DNA of 64,000 nt from Latrodectus hesperus. Lineage: Eukaryota > Arthropoda > Arachnida > Araneae > Theridiidae. The notes below the pieces were generated by a model that made no database searches, was not told where the DNA came from, and worked only from the letters and a program-made list of their open reading frames with translations. The stretch spans positions 67,439,761 through 67,503,760 of the forward strand of contig CM075854.1 of the NCBI GenBank assembly GCA_037975125.1, read 5' to 3'. A program made the translations under genes and the position numbers. Positions 15,585 to 30,400 of the stretch are shown here, piece after piece (the first letter of the stretch is position 1; each line of letters begins with the position of its first letter).

Positions 15585-17297
15585 GGTCCTCCGTTCCGAT
15601 CCTACATTTTAATATTTAATCAGTTTTGTATCTTTATTTTTGTAATTTTTAATGTCTGAAAAATGCCCTTTCTGGAGATCTAATTCATCCATCACAAGTT
15701 TTTAACGGTTATTGCACTTGCACTTGAAAAGTTTTTCACTTTTTTCCTCATAATATGTCTAAATACGGATAAATGTCTTAATTACTTTTTAAGTAGTCTG
15801 TCAGCACATGCTATGCTGTGAACTTCGTAAAGCTGTTCTAGAGTAAACGAGTAATTACTATATCAAAATAGTTGTCATAACTAACTTTTGCATACATAAT
15901 GTAGTCGCTATTTCATGCGAGTAAGTAATGACATCGCATATTACCAATGTATTTTAAATGTTTTAACACATAATACATTATAAAGTTTTAACATATTTAA
16001 TTAAAGTTTAATAATTTCGCCTAAGGAAATCTTATCTTATTCAAAAGCGCAGGTTTTACAAAAAGTTTTTTACCCAAATCGTTTTAAAATTTCAAAAAAT
16101 AAAATAATAAAGTATAAGTAATGCATAAAAAATAAATAAGTTATTTTAAATGTATTAATTTTTCTTAAGTATTTCTACTTGAAACAAACATTACCAAATT
16201 AAAATTCGAGACACATTTTCACCCTTGAAATACTTAAAATTCAAAACAAACTATTCATTAAAGTTTCAACTATTTAGCTAAATTTCAATCGCGAATTACA
16301 TTTATTTTATATTTTAAGAAAATTGTTCTTAGATCTTTAAATAAACATATTTTTATACTATAGAATGACTCGTTGTAAATAGTCGACGTGGTTCAATCAT
16401 ACAGTCCTCTAAAATGTAAAGTGGAGTAATTATTTATGTTGATAGTTGTCGAACGTATATTTTGTTTCAAAAATAATTACTCATTCACAAAAATTTCAAA
16501 AATGATTACTCATTCATTAAAATAAATTTTATATTTAAAAAGAAATTTTTTTCTGTCATAGCAAACTATCTTCTACAAAATACTCAGCATTTTTTTCCTT
16601 TAAAATGAAAACATTGATAAATAATGCTAATTTAAACATGTCTTAAATTTGTTATACCTAACAAAAATAGAAATATCATCTCAAAAATCTACTTTCCTAG
16701 CTTTATTGATTATTTCATTTTAATTAAAATATTGAATTCAAAGCAGAAATTGCATTTCCTATTAGATTTTTCATAAAAGTCTAAAATTTATAATGTAGAT
16801 TTAAAAAACATATTTGTTTTACGAAACTATTAAAATTCATCTCTATACATGTAATTAAATTTTAGAAGCATATAACTTCTGAAGTTTACTTATTCTTAAA
16901 TTTACTTATTATTCACGATTATTAAATTTTTGGCAACAGAGTTTTAAATTCTATCAAATAATTGTAACTAATTTTAAAATAGTTCAAATTAACTTTTAGA
17001 CCAGTTAAAATTAAATTGATGGTTAATTTAATAAGTGTGAAATTAATATTTGAATAAATTAAAATATTACACAAAAACTTAATAATTATGACCATCAGTT
17101 TGAATTCAGCTTTGTTTCCCTTTGCATTCTATCTCAATTAGTCTAATACAACTCAAAGGTTATATTTTCTTTGTAGTTATATTTACTATTTTGGCAATAT
17201 ATAGAGAATATATATAAATGCTTATCTTGTTCATTAGTTGTCATATTTAATAGTTTTTTGATTGTTTTCCTTTATCTGAGATGGAAACCATACGGTC
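15585..17297. other. AT-rich DNA, nothing recognised
   Basis: About 15785-15960 is slightly richer in G+C and non-repetitive. The rest is homogeneous AT-rich sequence with no coding pattern. Confidence 0.55.
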
Positions 17298-17340
17298 ATA
17301 CGTAATGAATTTGGGTGTCACATCCAAATTTATTACGTAT
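17298..17340. repeat. 19-bp inverted repeat with 5-nt loop
   Basis: The left arm ATACGTAATGAATTTGGGT (17298-17316) pairs with 17322-17340. The two non-Watson-Crick positions are G opposite T, so a + strand RNA would pair along all 19 positions using two G-U wobbles. Confidence 0.75.
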
Positions 17341-17617
17341 ATTACTCACTCACTGCAAGTTTTTCCTTGACAAATAAGAGCTTACTTAATAGTACGATGT
17401 CTTCTATTTCACAGTTTGATCTTGAATGTCGACATTTTAGATCAAGTTTTCAAAGTAAAAGTACATGAAATGATAACCATTGAATAAGGTGAGTAAATTT
17501 AAATGTACATATAGGATTATATTTCCGCAATATGGAAATAGTTTAAGATAACTGAATAATTAATTTTAAAACCTGAATAATAACAAATTAATGTATTTCA
17601 AGAAAGTACTTTGAATA

Positions 17618-17690
17618 GCTAAAAATTTCTTGTATTTCGTATTACTTAAACTGAATTATGTACTTTTTTTGCGGCAATGCAAAGAGAAAT
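17618..17690. repeat. Local duplication, copy 1
   Basis: The core of 29 identical bases (17630-17658, containing TATTTCGTATTACTTAAACT) recurs at 18088-18116 in the same orientation. Imperfect similarity extends over roughly 70 bp. Confidence 0.75.
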
Positions 17691-18075
17691 ATATTTTCAT
17701 TCATAAATTAGATTAAAACCAAAATTCAATGAATGTAATGGCCTGTATCAAGTTAGTTTTAAAAGTGTAATTCTAAATGTTATAAAAATTTTAGTAAAAT
17801 TTTGTGAAATTAATAGTAATTTTAGGAATTATGCACTGTGCTTTAAATATTACAATGTAAAAGAACTCGTCTTCCCTATTATTACAATATGTTACATATT
17901 TATATAAATATCGTAAATTTTTATTGAGAAGAGAGTTTTGTAATTACAATTATTGTTATGCTAATTATTTCTTGTTCTTTCAATTTTTAACTTCTTCAGT
18001 TTGTATAGGGATGTTAATACCCTTAACATACAGAAATTCATCAATTTATTTTTTATGAATAAAGCATTTTACATC

Positions 18076-18148
18076 GCTGAAAATATTTTGTATTTCGTAT
18101 TACTTAAACTGAATTAAATACTTTTTTACTGCTATGCAAAAAGCTTAT
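18076..18148. repeat. Local duplication, copy 2
   Basis: Direct diverged copy of 17618-17690, offset by 458 bp. Confidence 0.75.
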
Positions 18149-20725
18149 TAATAATTTTTCTGATACTTTTTCACTAGATAATACAATTTTTAGTTTTGAT
18201 TCAAAGAGTTAACTAGGCAAATTGCGCACAAAAATTGCTCAAAGTCTACATATTTAATAATAGGAAAATTGAATTGAATAATTGTGAGTATGCTATTTGA
18301 TTTTTTTAGATTTCAATAATTTGAGATGCATAGCTCTTCATGATAGTATACAACTTATCATTATTTCATCTAAATTTTATTATAATTATTCTCGTTAAGC
18401 AAGTTACAATTGGTTCGAAATACAGTGATTTTTCACCAATAGTTCTCACCAATACAATAGTTACTCTTGATGTGTAAATAATGAATGTGATAACCTAATA
18501 AATTTAATTTAAGAAATTCTCATTAAGGTTACAAAACTGATATATATGTACATATTTTACTAAACTTGAAGCAAAAGTAAATTTGTACTTCAGAAGCAAA
18601 TTTCTTTATTTAAGTAATTTTCGGTTTATATTTAAACTATCATTATAGCTATTTATATCCGAAACACTGAATTATAATCTAATTTCCTCAGTACTTAGTT
18701 TATGTGATAATATTATGAATATTTTCATTTAGTTTATTATTTAAAAGGAAATGCTCAGTTGAAAAAATGGTCAAAATATATTTAAACAAAAAACTGGTAA
18801 TATTTTACTAAAATATTAAAAATGTGTTAATGTTTAAAGGCATCATAAAAAAGATAAATTAATTAATATTTTAGGAAAAGAGATAAATAAATTTTTATCA
18901 AATACTAAATGAAAAAAATAAAAGAATACAAATTACTGTGTAAAAATATATGTTTAGGAAAATAATCCTTACTTTTTGACGCCATATCGTGATAAACTAT
19001 TTTAAATTAAAATATCGTATAACTCACCAATTTCTGCAGAAGCAATGTGTAATTATACAGCTTATTATTGCTTACAAAATAAATACCTCTGCAAACTTTA
19101 AATTCAAACCTACACCTCCAACTAAACTATTTTTCCATTGGCATACAAATAGCTAGTTTATCGAAGCTTTCTTAGGGCCTGTAGGATGGTAAAATACATC
19201 AATAATTATTCTGAGATCTCGTGTTCAGAGCTTTAAAACTACTAACAAGTACATTTTTCTCTAGCTTTATAAAAACTTAATAACTTATTTTTGCTTAATC
19301 ACATGTAATTGTCAACTAAAACCTAAAACTATGAGGGTATATTTAACTTATATTTAGTGTTTTCTTCCTTCATTTTTTTTCGCTATTTGGGTATCGGTGT
19401 CTGTAGTTGGAATACAGAAAGAAATATATTTCATTTTGTTTAGTAATTTCTTTCTGTCCTTATTATCATTATATATTCGATGACATTAGTTTATTATTTA
19501 CTTGGAGGTTTTTCGAAGCATTAATATTATTGTTTGATTTTAACTTTAGTTGCCTTTTTTATTTTTTATTAACCTTGGTTTAGTTAACTTTGTTTAGTTT
19601 CACACATTCATTATTACAATATATATAAAGTAATCTAAACTCTTAAAAAGCAGATGTAGAAGATTTTCAATAATGAAATTGTTATATACGCCACATATGT
19701 GTGGGAATTACATATTGTTAATCAATAAAAAAGAATATTCACACACACACATATTTTTTATTATTTCATCCCAAAAATTTTTCAAATATTACATCTACTA
19801 AGGTAGTTTACTTTTTGCAAATAAAGCCTTCTAAGAATATTATTATAAACTATCATATATTATCTGGATGCATTTTTTGGGGAAATAATGTCTTTAACAG
19901 GAACTATATTACATACCAGAACACTACAATTGAAATCAAATTTGATAGAACTTATAATACAAAAACTATTTTGCTGAAATATTTTTGTCACACGAAAATA
20001 TGATTTTATTGTCAACTTATGGTATCTATATTCTTCAGTATTAACAAAATAAAAAACGTATAGCAATTGTCAAATTGAGTTAGGAGGATATATTTATTTT
20101 GCAACAATAATGAAAAAAATCAAGTGTTTTTGTGTTCATTTCGTTTTGGCTGTCATCCATACCGTAAAACAAACATGAAAACAAAATGATGACGACTTTT
20201 CTTACTCAAAGACTCGTTATGGTTCTTTCGAAGATGAAGCTAAACGGGGAAAAATTACAAGTTTCCTTTTATTTTTATCGGTTTTTCCTTTAATAATATG
20301 TTCTTTTGACAAAAATGTAGTTGTAAAAATTCAGATACAAATTCATCTTTATCATTTCCTCTGAATTAAGACAAACAATCAGATCCATCATTAATATTTT
20401 TTACAATGCGTAATAAGTTTTCTTAGCTCCTATGTTTTATTCTGCGTCAATTTCTTTTTCTCTTTTATGGGTTTCCGATTACATTAACTTTAAAAACTTA
20501 CTATTTTCTAAAATTTTGACTTAGATCATCAAGTGGTAGAAGAAATATTTTGTAGAAATAAATATCTACTAATTGAAAAATTTTGCTTCTATTTTTTTTT
20601 TAAAGTTTTGTTTTATTTTGGGATAATTTTCTTTCTTTTGAATTTGTGTTTAAACTAAATAATTTATACAATAACATTCCTTCAGTGCTAAATTTTTGCC
20701 AATAATTTTATATACAATTCTTATA
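18149..20725. other. AT-rich DNA, nothing recognised
   Basis: Overlapping open frames at 19815-20003 (+) and 19860-20066 (-) carry no motif and have AT-driven composition. A short (CA)n run lies at about 19740-19750. Confidence 0.55.
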
Positions 20726-20771
20726 TCTCTTATACAATGCTGTGAAAATCTCTTATACAATGCTGTGAAAA
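20726..20771. repeat. Two perfect tandem copies of a 23-bp unit
   Basis: A unit beginning TCTCTTATACAATGCTGTG is present at 20726-20748 and again at 20749-20771 without mismatch, suggesting a recent replication slip. Confidence 0.9.
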
Positions 20772-22925
20772 TAAACTTAAATTCTTCATTAGTTCATTAA
20801 TCGCAGAAGAATTAATAGGTAAGAAACCCTAACGAGACTTTCGAAGAAATGTAACAAAAATACCATGATTAGTTTGATTTATTTGTTATCATGATTGAGT
20901 TTTGCACATGAAGTAAATTGTATTGGCACCTAAATTTTAAGATGTGTGACTTTGAACTACTATATTTAAATTTCCAAACCCAAGGTAAGAGTGCTTGTCA
21001 GAAAACTAGATCGATAAACATTTCACTGGAAGCTCGGAAAAAATACCATGATATTAGTTTCAATCACATTTTGAATGAATGAAGTACTTATGTACACCTA
21101 TGCTTTTTGATCGGAATTCCGATATAAATAAACTGATCATTATATTATCCACTTAAAAGGAATTATACTATTCACTGATGGCAAATTTATTTTGATTTGT
21201 AATCAATATATATAAATAATATAATTGTTAATGTTGTTCTTATCATGAACACTGAGAATTTATAATGTAAAATCTAATAAATTTACTAAATTAACAATTT
21301 TAATAACTAATGAGTAAATAATATATTTCGATGAATTATATAGAATAAAAGATCCTGATTTCTTATAACACAGTATATATAGCTACAATAATACACTACA
21401 CAGTATACAGTTTACAGAATATTTCTGAGAAAACCTACCATACTATAGTTTAAGCGTTACCATACATCCAGGGGGTGAAGATATATATTATTTAGTATAT
21501 TTGTGTGTAGGTAAGAAACTAATAATATTAAAATAATGCAGTTAAAAATGAAGGAGTGTATAAAAATAAACTTTGAATTATCTCCTTTTCATTTTTACAT
21601 TATATTCTATGTAGTCTTAAATTACTATTACAATAATTTTAATAGAGAAAAATAATTCTTTCATTCTGCTACACTTTAAGAAAAAGTTTTCTTTCCTTAT
21701 ATAGGTCAAACTATTTTAAATTTTCGTGACTGTAATTTTTTTTCCTGTTTAATTAACATGTATGCACTTTCTGCACTAAATTTTCTTATTTTTTTTAAAT
21801 AACATTTAAGTCCCAAACTCACATTTATTCTGCCTTTTGAACTGTATGTGTATTCACAGGAATATAAATATAATAATCATTTCTAGTTACTAAAAATTTC
21901 TTAATTAAGCTTATTAATCTAAAGTAAGAAATTTTCGTATTATATACAGTGATATTCAAACTGATATACATTTTTGAATAACATTACTGCTTTATACCAA
22001 AACAATCAATTATTTTGAAAAGTTAATTAATTCTAAGGAAAAACCCAGACACATATTTAGAATCAATTTAACCAACTGCCAGTAGAAATTAAAATCAGCA
22101 TTATATTATATTCGAATTCAGCACTGTATTATATTTGTGCACTTATATAATACTTAATTGTGTAAAATGTAATACTTAAATTTCTTTTAGAAGTTGTCAA
22201 GAATATATGACTCCTAAGAGAATAGACGTATTAAATTTGAACGAAATTAATATAGCGTAGTCGACTCTATTTTAATCTTTCTCTCCAAGCTAATGCATAA
22301 TCTTAATAGATGGTTGTTAGGTCTTCTTCAACACAATAGTTTGGCATAAATCTTGATTGAATTTACTACCATCCCTCTTCATGAGAGATGTAGTTACTAA
22401 AAGTATTGTAAACCTTTCTTTGAATCGAACACAAGTAGATAAAAAATAGAAGGTATTTAGCAGTATACCAGACAACAGCAAATTTAGAAATCAAAGAGAA
22501 AACGTAAAATTTACATGAAGTGAAGCAAAGATTATACTTAATTTCTTATGCTAAGTTAGAAAACTTTTATGAAACAAGGACTAATAATATCGGGAAAATG
22601 CATACCTAATGCTACCAAAAAAAATTCTTTTTTTCTTTCTTTTTTTAGCCATCGGGAAACATTTGATAAATTAAATTATGCATTTAAATTTAAAAATATT
22701 AATACAGCATTTCAAAACTTTTATTATTTTAAATTTAAGGCATTCTTTCAAAACATTTTTTTGCATAGAAATTATCAAGAGACAAGCTTCTTAAAATATT
22801 GCTTCACATATACACTGTTTAAAGAACACAATTTATAAAACATAAATTATGTATGAATTGAATATATATTAGGAAGTAAATATCTAACATTATATATTTT
22901 AGATTTCGAATTTACATACTGTATA
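20772..22925. other. AT-rich DNA, nothing recognised
   Basis: The open frame 22569-22838 (+) is dominated by Phe, Asn and Lys and shows no motif. Confidence 0.55.
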
Positions 22926-22960
22926 ATTTTGTAGCATGCATACCTAATGCATGCTAAAAT
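22926..22960. repeat. Short palindromic hairpin
   Basis: ATTTTGTAGCATGCAT (22926-22941) pairs with ATGCATGCTAAAAT (22947-22960), leaving a 2-nt bulge and a 5-nt loop. Confidence 0.7.
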
Positions 22961-23929
22961 TATATATATATGTTAAAATATATGTTAAAATTCAGCTGAA
23001 TTTAAAATTAACCCTAGAAAACTTTGTATATTTTGCACGATTTTATGAGATATATATTGTTTTTTACTATAGTATAAATTTTGATAAATTCGGAGTTATA
23101 CCTAAAGAAACAATTATATGAAACTGTGTATAGCTACTTGCTTACAAAATGTATCTCTCAAAATAATCTTCGGTAGAAATACATTATTTTGCCTAAAAAT
23201 AACATCGTATTTTTGTTGTTACAAAACGTAATATTATTTTAGAAGCCTAGAGAGATTTTTTTTAAAGTTTTACTTATATTTATGTAAAATGTAGTCTTCA
23301 CATATAACAACTGCAATTTAAATATATGAAAATATTGACAACATAATGTGAAAGACAATTTATTATTCTTACATGGGTTTTATGTTCATTAATAAAAATA
23401 TATGCATATTTTCATTTCATATAACGAAATATTATAAACTGTTTTTGCAAAATCAAAAAGTATCCAATATTTTTAATGAATTTAAAAATTCATATTTCAA
23501 TAATTATAAATAATAAATTTCTGAAAATAATTTAAAAGACATATATCTTTCCGAATCCTTACTATTGCGATGTATAAATAACATAAGTTCAAAAACATTT
23601 AATATTTTATTTTATTATAAATAATTCTTTTTCCTATAAATAATTCTTTTTTTATCAAAATTAGTTCTCTAAATTGTTAATCAAATCAAGAGAATTCAAA
23701 TTTTAATAATTTGATTAATGTAAAAATAATTATATCGATTACACAGAAAATATGAAAAACTGAAGATATCTTATTTATGAACTTTGAAGATTATCGAGTG
23801 CTAATATTTGAGTTATTAAAATGAAAATCATTATCAAAATAAAATGTACCGTGCTATACTTTCCTCAACAATTATACGATTTATTTCTTTTCACTTTTAC
23901 AAAATCTTTATTTATGTATTTTACTGGCA
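22961..23929. other. AT-rich DNA, nothing recognised
   Basis: A small direct duplication of ATAAATAATTCTTTTT lies near 23620-23650. Nothing else was recognised. Confidence 0.55.
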
Positions 23930-24530
23930 GGGAAAATTCTTTCTCGTTCAGCTTTTCGCGATTCAAGCAAAGCCATTGTCTACGTCATGGTGTATAAACT
24001 TCCGCACGCAAAAGCGATACTGTTGTTTTAACTGGTTCAGCTCTTCCTAAATAAGTAAATGAAACCCAGGGACTCTTCAAAAGATGACTAATGACTGTAG
24101 CCCCTGCTCATCCGAGTCCAAATGACGTCTCTCCTAAGAGGTGAGCCAGATCATGGCTCACTATGCAACTCACACATGGAAGCTTCTTAATGCTTAATTA
24201 ATGAGACAAGCGACGGTAGCATACGAAGTGGTCTTTTTACACAAGACAAATCCCTTTTCCAATACAGAAGCTCCGTGCACCACACCTGCTGCCTCTTCAG
24301 CCATTCCGACTGCAGAGCCTGTCGCGGAGAGTTTGTGCCAGACATTTTCTTTTGTCCCTTTTTCTTGGGAAATATTCCAGAAGGCTCAAGTGCGATTTAA
24401 TTTTTATACAGAGCAAAGGGCTCTAGTTCGTCCCTTAAATTAAATCAGAGATTGAAGATCCACAAAAATTAATGAGCAACATACAATTATTAAGCTAATT
24501 AGCCCTGAAATCTCCACTAAGTGACTTGTT
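23930..24530. other. GC-richer island of about 600 bp, function unknown
   Basis: This is the largest stretch of near-balanced composition in the window that is not obviously a transposon. It contains the + strand open frame 24201-24443 (80 codons: Ala/Pro/Thr-rich middle, no recognised motif). Read on the minus strand, an ATG near 23980 opens MALLESRKAERE with a GTAAAA donor-like word about 40 bp on, which could be chance. It also holds homeodomain-type words CTTAATTAATGAG (near 24195) and GCTAATTAGC (24494-24503). It may be a promoter and first exon, a conserved enhancer or an old repeat. Confidence 0.3.
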
Positions 24531-25435
<905 letters not shown>

Positions 25436-25500
25436 ATTCTATTTTCTTTGAAATTTTAATATATATATTGAACATTTTTCCACCTATTTACTATATTTCG

Positions 25501-25661
25501 TATTTTCAATGTATTTTCTCCATCTAATATCTGATTATTATTCTCAATTTGGTTTTTGACTAATTTTATAAATATATTATTGTTCTCTATTATGTATTTT
25601 CAATGTATTATTCTCCATCTATTATTTGATTATTATTCTCCATCTAATATTTGATTATTAA
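25501..25661. repeat. Imperfect direct repeats of a TTCTCCATCTAATATTTGATTA-like unit
   Basis: Related words occur at about 25515-25541, 25610-25635 and 25636-25661, and TATTTTCAATGTATT precedes the first two. This is a local duplication cluster. Confidence 0.75.
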
Positions 25662-25823
25662 TTTTATAAAAATGTACAATTAATTATATTTTAGTAATTC
25701 TTTTTTAGCTGCTTTTCCACTGAATGTATAGCTAAAAATAAGGGTTATATCTATTCTTGTACTTTTCAATTTTACATCTATTATTGTATCTCTTTCAATT
25801 TTCGCTTATGATACTTCTAATCT

Positions 25824-26356
<533 letters not shown>

Positions 26357-26363
26357 TTAAGGT

Positions 26364-26750
26364 GTAGCGTGGTAGGCTAGTGGTTAGGGCATCGGCCTTC
26401 CATCTGGTAGGGTGGGGATTGATTCCCAATACCGCCAAAGACCCTCGAATACGTGAAATATACGTGCTCATTAAGCCCGTGGAACTGGAAGTCCTGTGAT
26501 CAGTTGTTGAGCAGTTACCATGAGCGTAATGGTCTGAAGAAAATCTCTTCCACCTTCTGATCAATATTAAAATTGAGAAAGTGGTTCCTCTGGTGGTGCT
26601 AATTATCAGAGGAGTCTTTGAGCAAACTCTTACTATCACCTTCGTGGTGCTTTGGTTGAACGAAAAACACACCCAACTAACTTTAAATTCGCATAGACGT
26701 CTGCAGAGTGAGCTTGGCTTGTCTAAGTGTCATGAAAACAACAACACGCG
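26364..26750 (+). mobile_element. tRNA-derived SINE, family B
   Basis: The tRNA-like head runs from about 26364 to 26440, with an A-box-like CTAGTGGTTAGGGC and a B-box-like GGGATTGATTCCC followed by ACCGCC. It matches the layout of pol III-transcribed tRNA genes but is followed by about 310 bp of unrelated body, ending in a CAA-rich tail (AAACAACAACA). TTAAGGT at 26357-26363 and 26751-26757 is a candidate 7-bp target-site duplication. It shows no similarity by eye to family A. The minus-strand frame 26343-26672 is antisense to it and is not a gene. Confidence 0.85.
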
Positions 26751-26757
26751 TTAAGGT

Positions 26758-27490
26758 CATTTAATGTTATCAAATATCATTTGGAGTAATGACATTGAAG
26801 ATGCAAGCTTTCAGTCTGATATTGTATTATATTTGAAATGATTGGTGAGCAGAATTCGCATTATACGAGAAGTGAAGTATTCACAAGAGGGATCTTCACG
26901 AAGGGGATTGGCTTCATTTCGATTAGAAAGTCACAATCTATGTCTCACAGACAAAATTTGATTTACCGAGGTTCCATCATAATATATACTACGATTATAT
27001 TATCACTCTAGAATAAGTCACTATATGGAAATTATATTCTTTCCTTCTTTTTCCTCTATTGAGAAATAAAAATTAAATATTTTCTCATCTGGAATTGGAA
27101 ACTAAAATATATCAAAAAGGCAAGACATAATTCCCTAATGTTAGTCAATTCGTTTCCCGAGTTATGTATGTATGATGTTACCAGCAAAACTAAATAATAT
27201 TCTCTAGCACCTGTGATTAATCATCAAGCATTATTTCCACTACTCAGCTACTGATGTTTATCAACAAACATTTAAAGATAATTAAATAGTAATTGGGAGG
27301 AATCAAAAAAAGGATTAAGAAGATTAGAGCCAATATCTTGAAGTCTAGTTTAAATTTCCATTTTAAATATTTTGTAAGCAAATTAGACAAAGTTATATCC
27401 GATCGGGCTATAATTGGAATAAGAAATAACGAGGTGGGAATTTAAAAACCATTTAATTCCTACCTTATTATTTGTTATTTCAATTATAAT
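26758..27490. other. Moderately GC-richer, non-repetitive region
   Basis: Patches at about 26860-26960 and 27130-27450 are less AT-rich and contain homeodomain-type words such as GTGATTAATCATCAAG and GATAATTAAATAGTAATTGG. No coding frame was recognised. Possible distal regulatory DNA; inference only. Confidence 0.2.
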
Positions 27491-30400
27491 TGAATTTGAG
27501 TAATTTCAAAACTTGCGTTTATAAAAAATTGCTAACATTCTATCAGTCTAATAAAACATGGTTTCCACTAGTTTAGTTCATGACAGCAGCTTGATTAATC
27601 AAGTAAAATAATTGGGAAGTATTGTTTACTTTTAAAATAATTTTTTTTTTGTAATACACTTTTAATACATTTTTAATATCCTTTTGCCATATGCTATTTT
27701 CTCCCTTTTTTCAAAAAGACTATTTTTCAGCAAAATACATACAAGTAGCCTTTTGACATTCACTGTTAATTTAATCAAGTATATTATTTCTGTAAATGGC
27801 TCTTTTACTATAGTAGAATGTTGATCAACTTAAACCTGGACAACTATAAAACAAGCAAATTGAAACTGAAAAAGATTTGTCACTATAACCACACAAGCAT
27901 CAATCACGATGTCTTTGAACAGTAAAAAAGCTACTTTTAGGAAAATGGTTTACATCAATCGCCTAAAAATCAACAACTGGTGTAAAAAAAAATGGGATAA
28001 TATTTGGAAGAAGTTACTTTTGAGAATGAATGACACGTTCAATAATGAGATTTCAATATTTTCACTAGTGACAAATTATATTCAATAAATTACCAAATGT
28101 AACACTCTAATGGAACAACACTCAACCATACACTATTGTTCATCAGTAAAAATATTTAAAAAAATATGTAACTGCTTACTCGATTTAAAATCAGTTTCTT
28201 CATCGTTCACAACCTGAGCATGTATGACTATTGACTATATAGTTATTATCTATTATCTACTATTATCGCTGTGTTTTTCTCAATCTGCAGATGAATTACA
28301 AAGACTGATAGACAAAATACAGAGGTTATTATTCTTCAGGATATTTTCTTCGTACGCACTGAATTTATACCTTTGTATTTGTTGCATGATATCTACATTA
28401 TAGAACAAAATATATGTATATATATGTATACATACACGATACACATACATATATGCCTGTATATAATCAAAATTTATATATTATTTTATTTATCTATTGC
28501 TTGAGTTTTTATTTGGAGTTTTGATCTGGAGTTTTTATTTGCAACACTTTAACGTAATTTTGTTCAAATAGAAAAATTTACCTATTGAGAATTTCGTGTA
28601 GAAAAATGCAATACATGTAAATCACTTAGAATGGAAAATGTTTAATGAGAAATTCGTTCCACATTTTCTAAACAACTAGAAGGTAAACAAAATAAATTTA
28701 TTTCGCTTTGTGCTTTTTCCCAGAAATGTACTTTATTTCAAAGAAAATGGTATCTTACCTTAGATACAAAATTCCATCCATTCATAAGAATATCCTCTTT
28801 TGTTGCACCTGAAGTAATGGAAATTTAAGAGAATTGGCTTTAAGGCTATGGTTTAGGATTTTGTAGTAAATCCTTGTTACGTATGTTACTAAAACATCAG
28901 TCCGAATAAGATTTATTCTTGTATCTCTAAATGTTCTAATATAAAAGAGGCTATTATATTTTACCAACTTTTAAAAATATAACTATATTGTCTTTACAAC
29001 TCAAAGTATTTATAATAAACTTATATTTTTGTGCGGAATGGTAAAAAAGAAACAATGTAAACAGAAAAATTTCAAAAATGTCAACAGTTTCGTACTTGAG
29101 AAAATAAACATTTTATGAAATTTATAGTTTTCTCAATTGAGAAAATATAATTTTTTGCTTCATTTCCTCTTCATAATTAATTCAACGATTAATTTAACCA
29201 TTTCATTGAGTTTGCAAATTGTCAATTTATTTCAAATTCTCTGTACTGTGTTTATGATTAAAATTAATTGACACTGAATTTTTGTACAGTTCTTTTTCTA
29301 CGAGGTATTTATTTTTAGGTTTACCATAAAATTTGGTGAAACCATTTTTTGCTTAAAATTTCCATAAAGCTGAATCCTTTGCATAACACACACAAGATCT
29401 TATATTCTTAATATAATTTATAACTTCAAAAAGAATATCTGGAATAAATAAAAAAAACTCATGTGAAAATTTTAACTAGGAGAGATTATAATATAAGTTA
29501 AAGTTGTGTTTTTTAATGTTTTCATTACATAAAACCTAACTAACTATGTAAATATTGTATGAAGCCATAATATTGAATAAATAACATCACATGCTGACCC
29601 TGGAGGATCTTTTTGATTGGTTAAAAGGATACTTTCTTCCCTTTTACTGAAATCTTTTTCAATTTCCTAAACGCTGAATTGTTGAACCTTTAAATCATTC
29701 CATCCTTAGAAGTTTTATCACATCATTTACATATGTAGTATATTTTTGATTCCATAAATTTTAGATTCATTAAAATATGAATCTTTTTGCCATTATTCTT
29801 TATAGTTTTTTTAATATTATTAAGGTTATCGTATTGGTTTTATTAATATATTTTATTTGTAAGAACCAATTCATTCGCTTTTAATATTAAACATTTTATG
29901 AAATATTTCAGTTTTCTAAAAATTTCGCATAAATTGAAAAAATACTAACCATATAAAGGGCAACTGCTTATTTACCAAAGTTTATCCATAATTTAAAAAA
30001 TGTGATTTATTTTTTCACATTATGTTTAATATTTCTTAAAAAAATGCTTTTTAACGTAAAGAATTATCCAATTTTCTTTAATTACATTTACTCTCTAGAT
30101 TGAGGAATCTTGTGTAGCAAATATATTGTAAAGTATTATCATAACTTTTCTTATGTTCAGCTTTCAATAATAGTTAATTTTTCTTGGACCGTTTCTTAGA
30201 CTTCTTTCTACCGTTGGAATTTAATCCTATATTAAAATTTCTCTATGGTTTTTTTAAGAAAATTAATATTACTTAGCAGAATGAAGATATTTTTAAAATT
30301 AATTAACTCATTACGTGCCTCTTTTTTACAGAAATGCTTTTGTATTAATATGATTAGAAAATTCTCGAAAATAAATGCTAAAATTTATTCTGGTTATTGA

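Noticed and set aside
22598..22952. ATGCATACCTAATGC present twice (22598 and 22936)
   Set aside because: A 15-bp word without flanking similarity; probably chance in AT-rich sequence.
26364..26440. Functional tRNA gene
   Set aside because: A and B boxes are present, but the acceptor stem is not evident and the unit continues into a SINE body with a CAA-rich tail.
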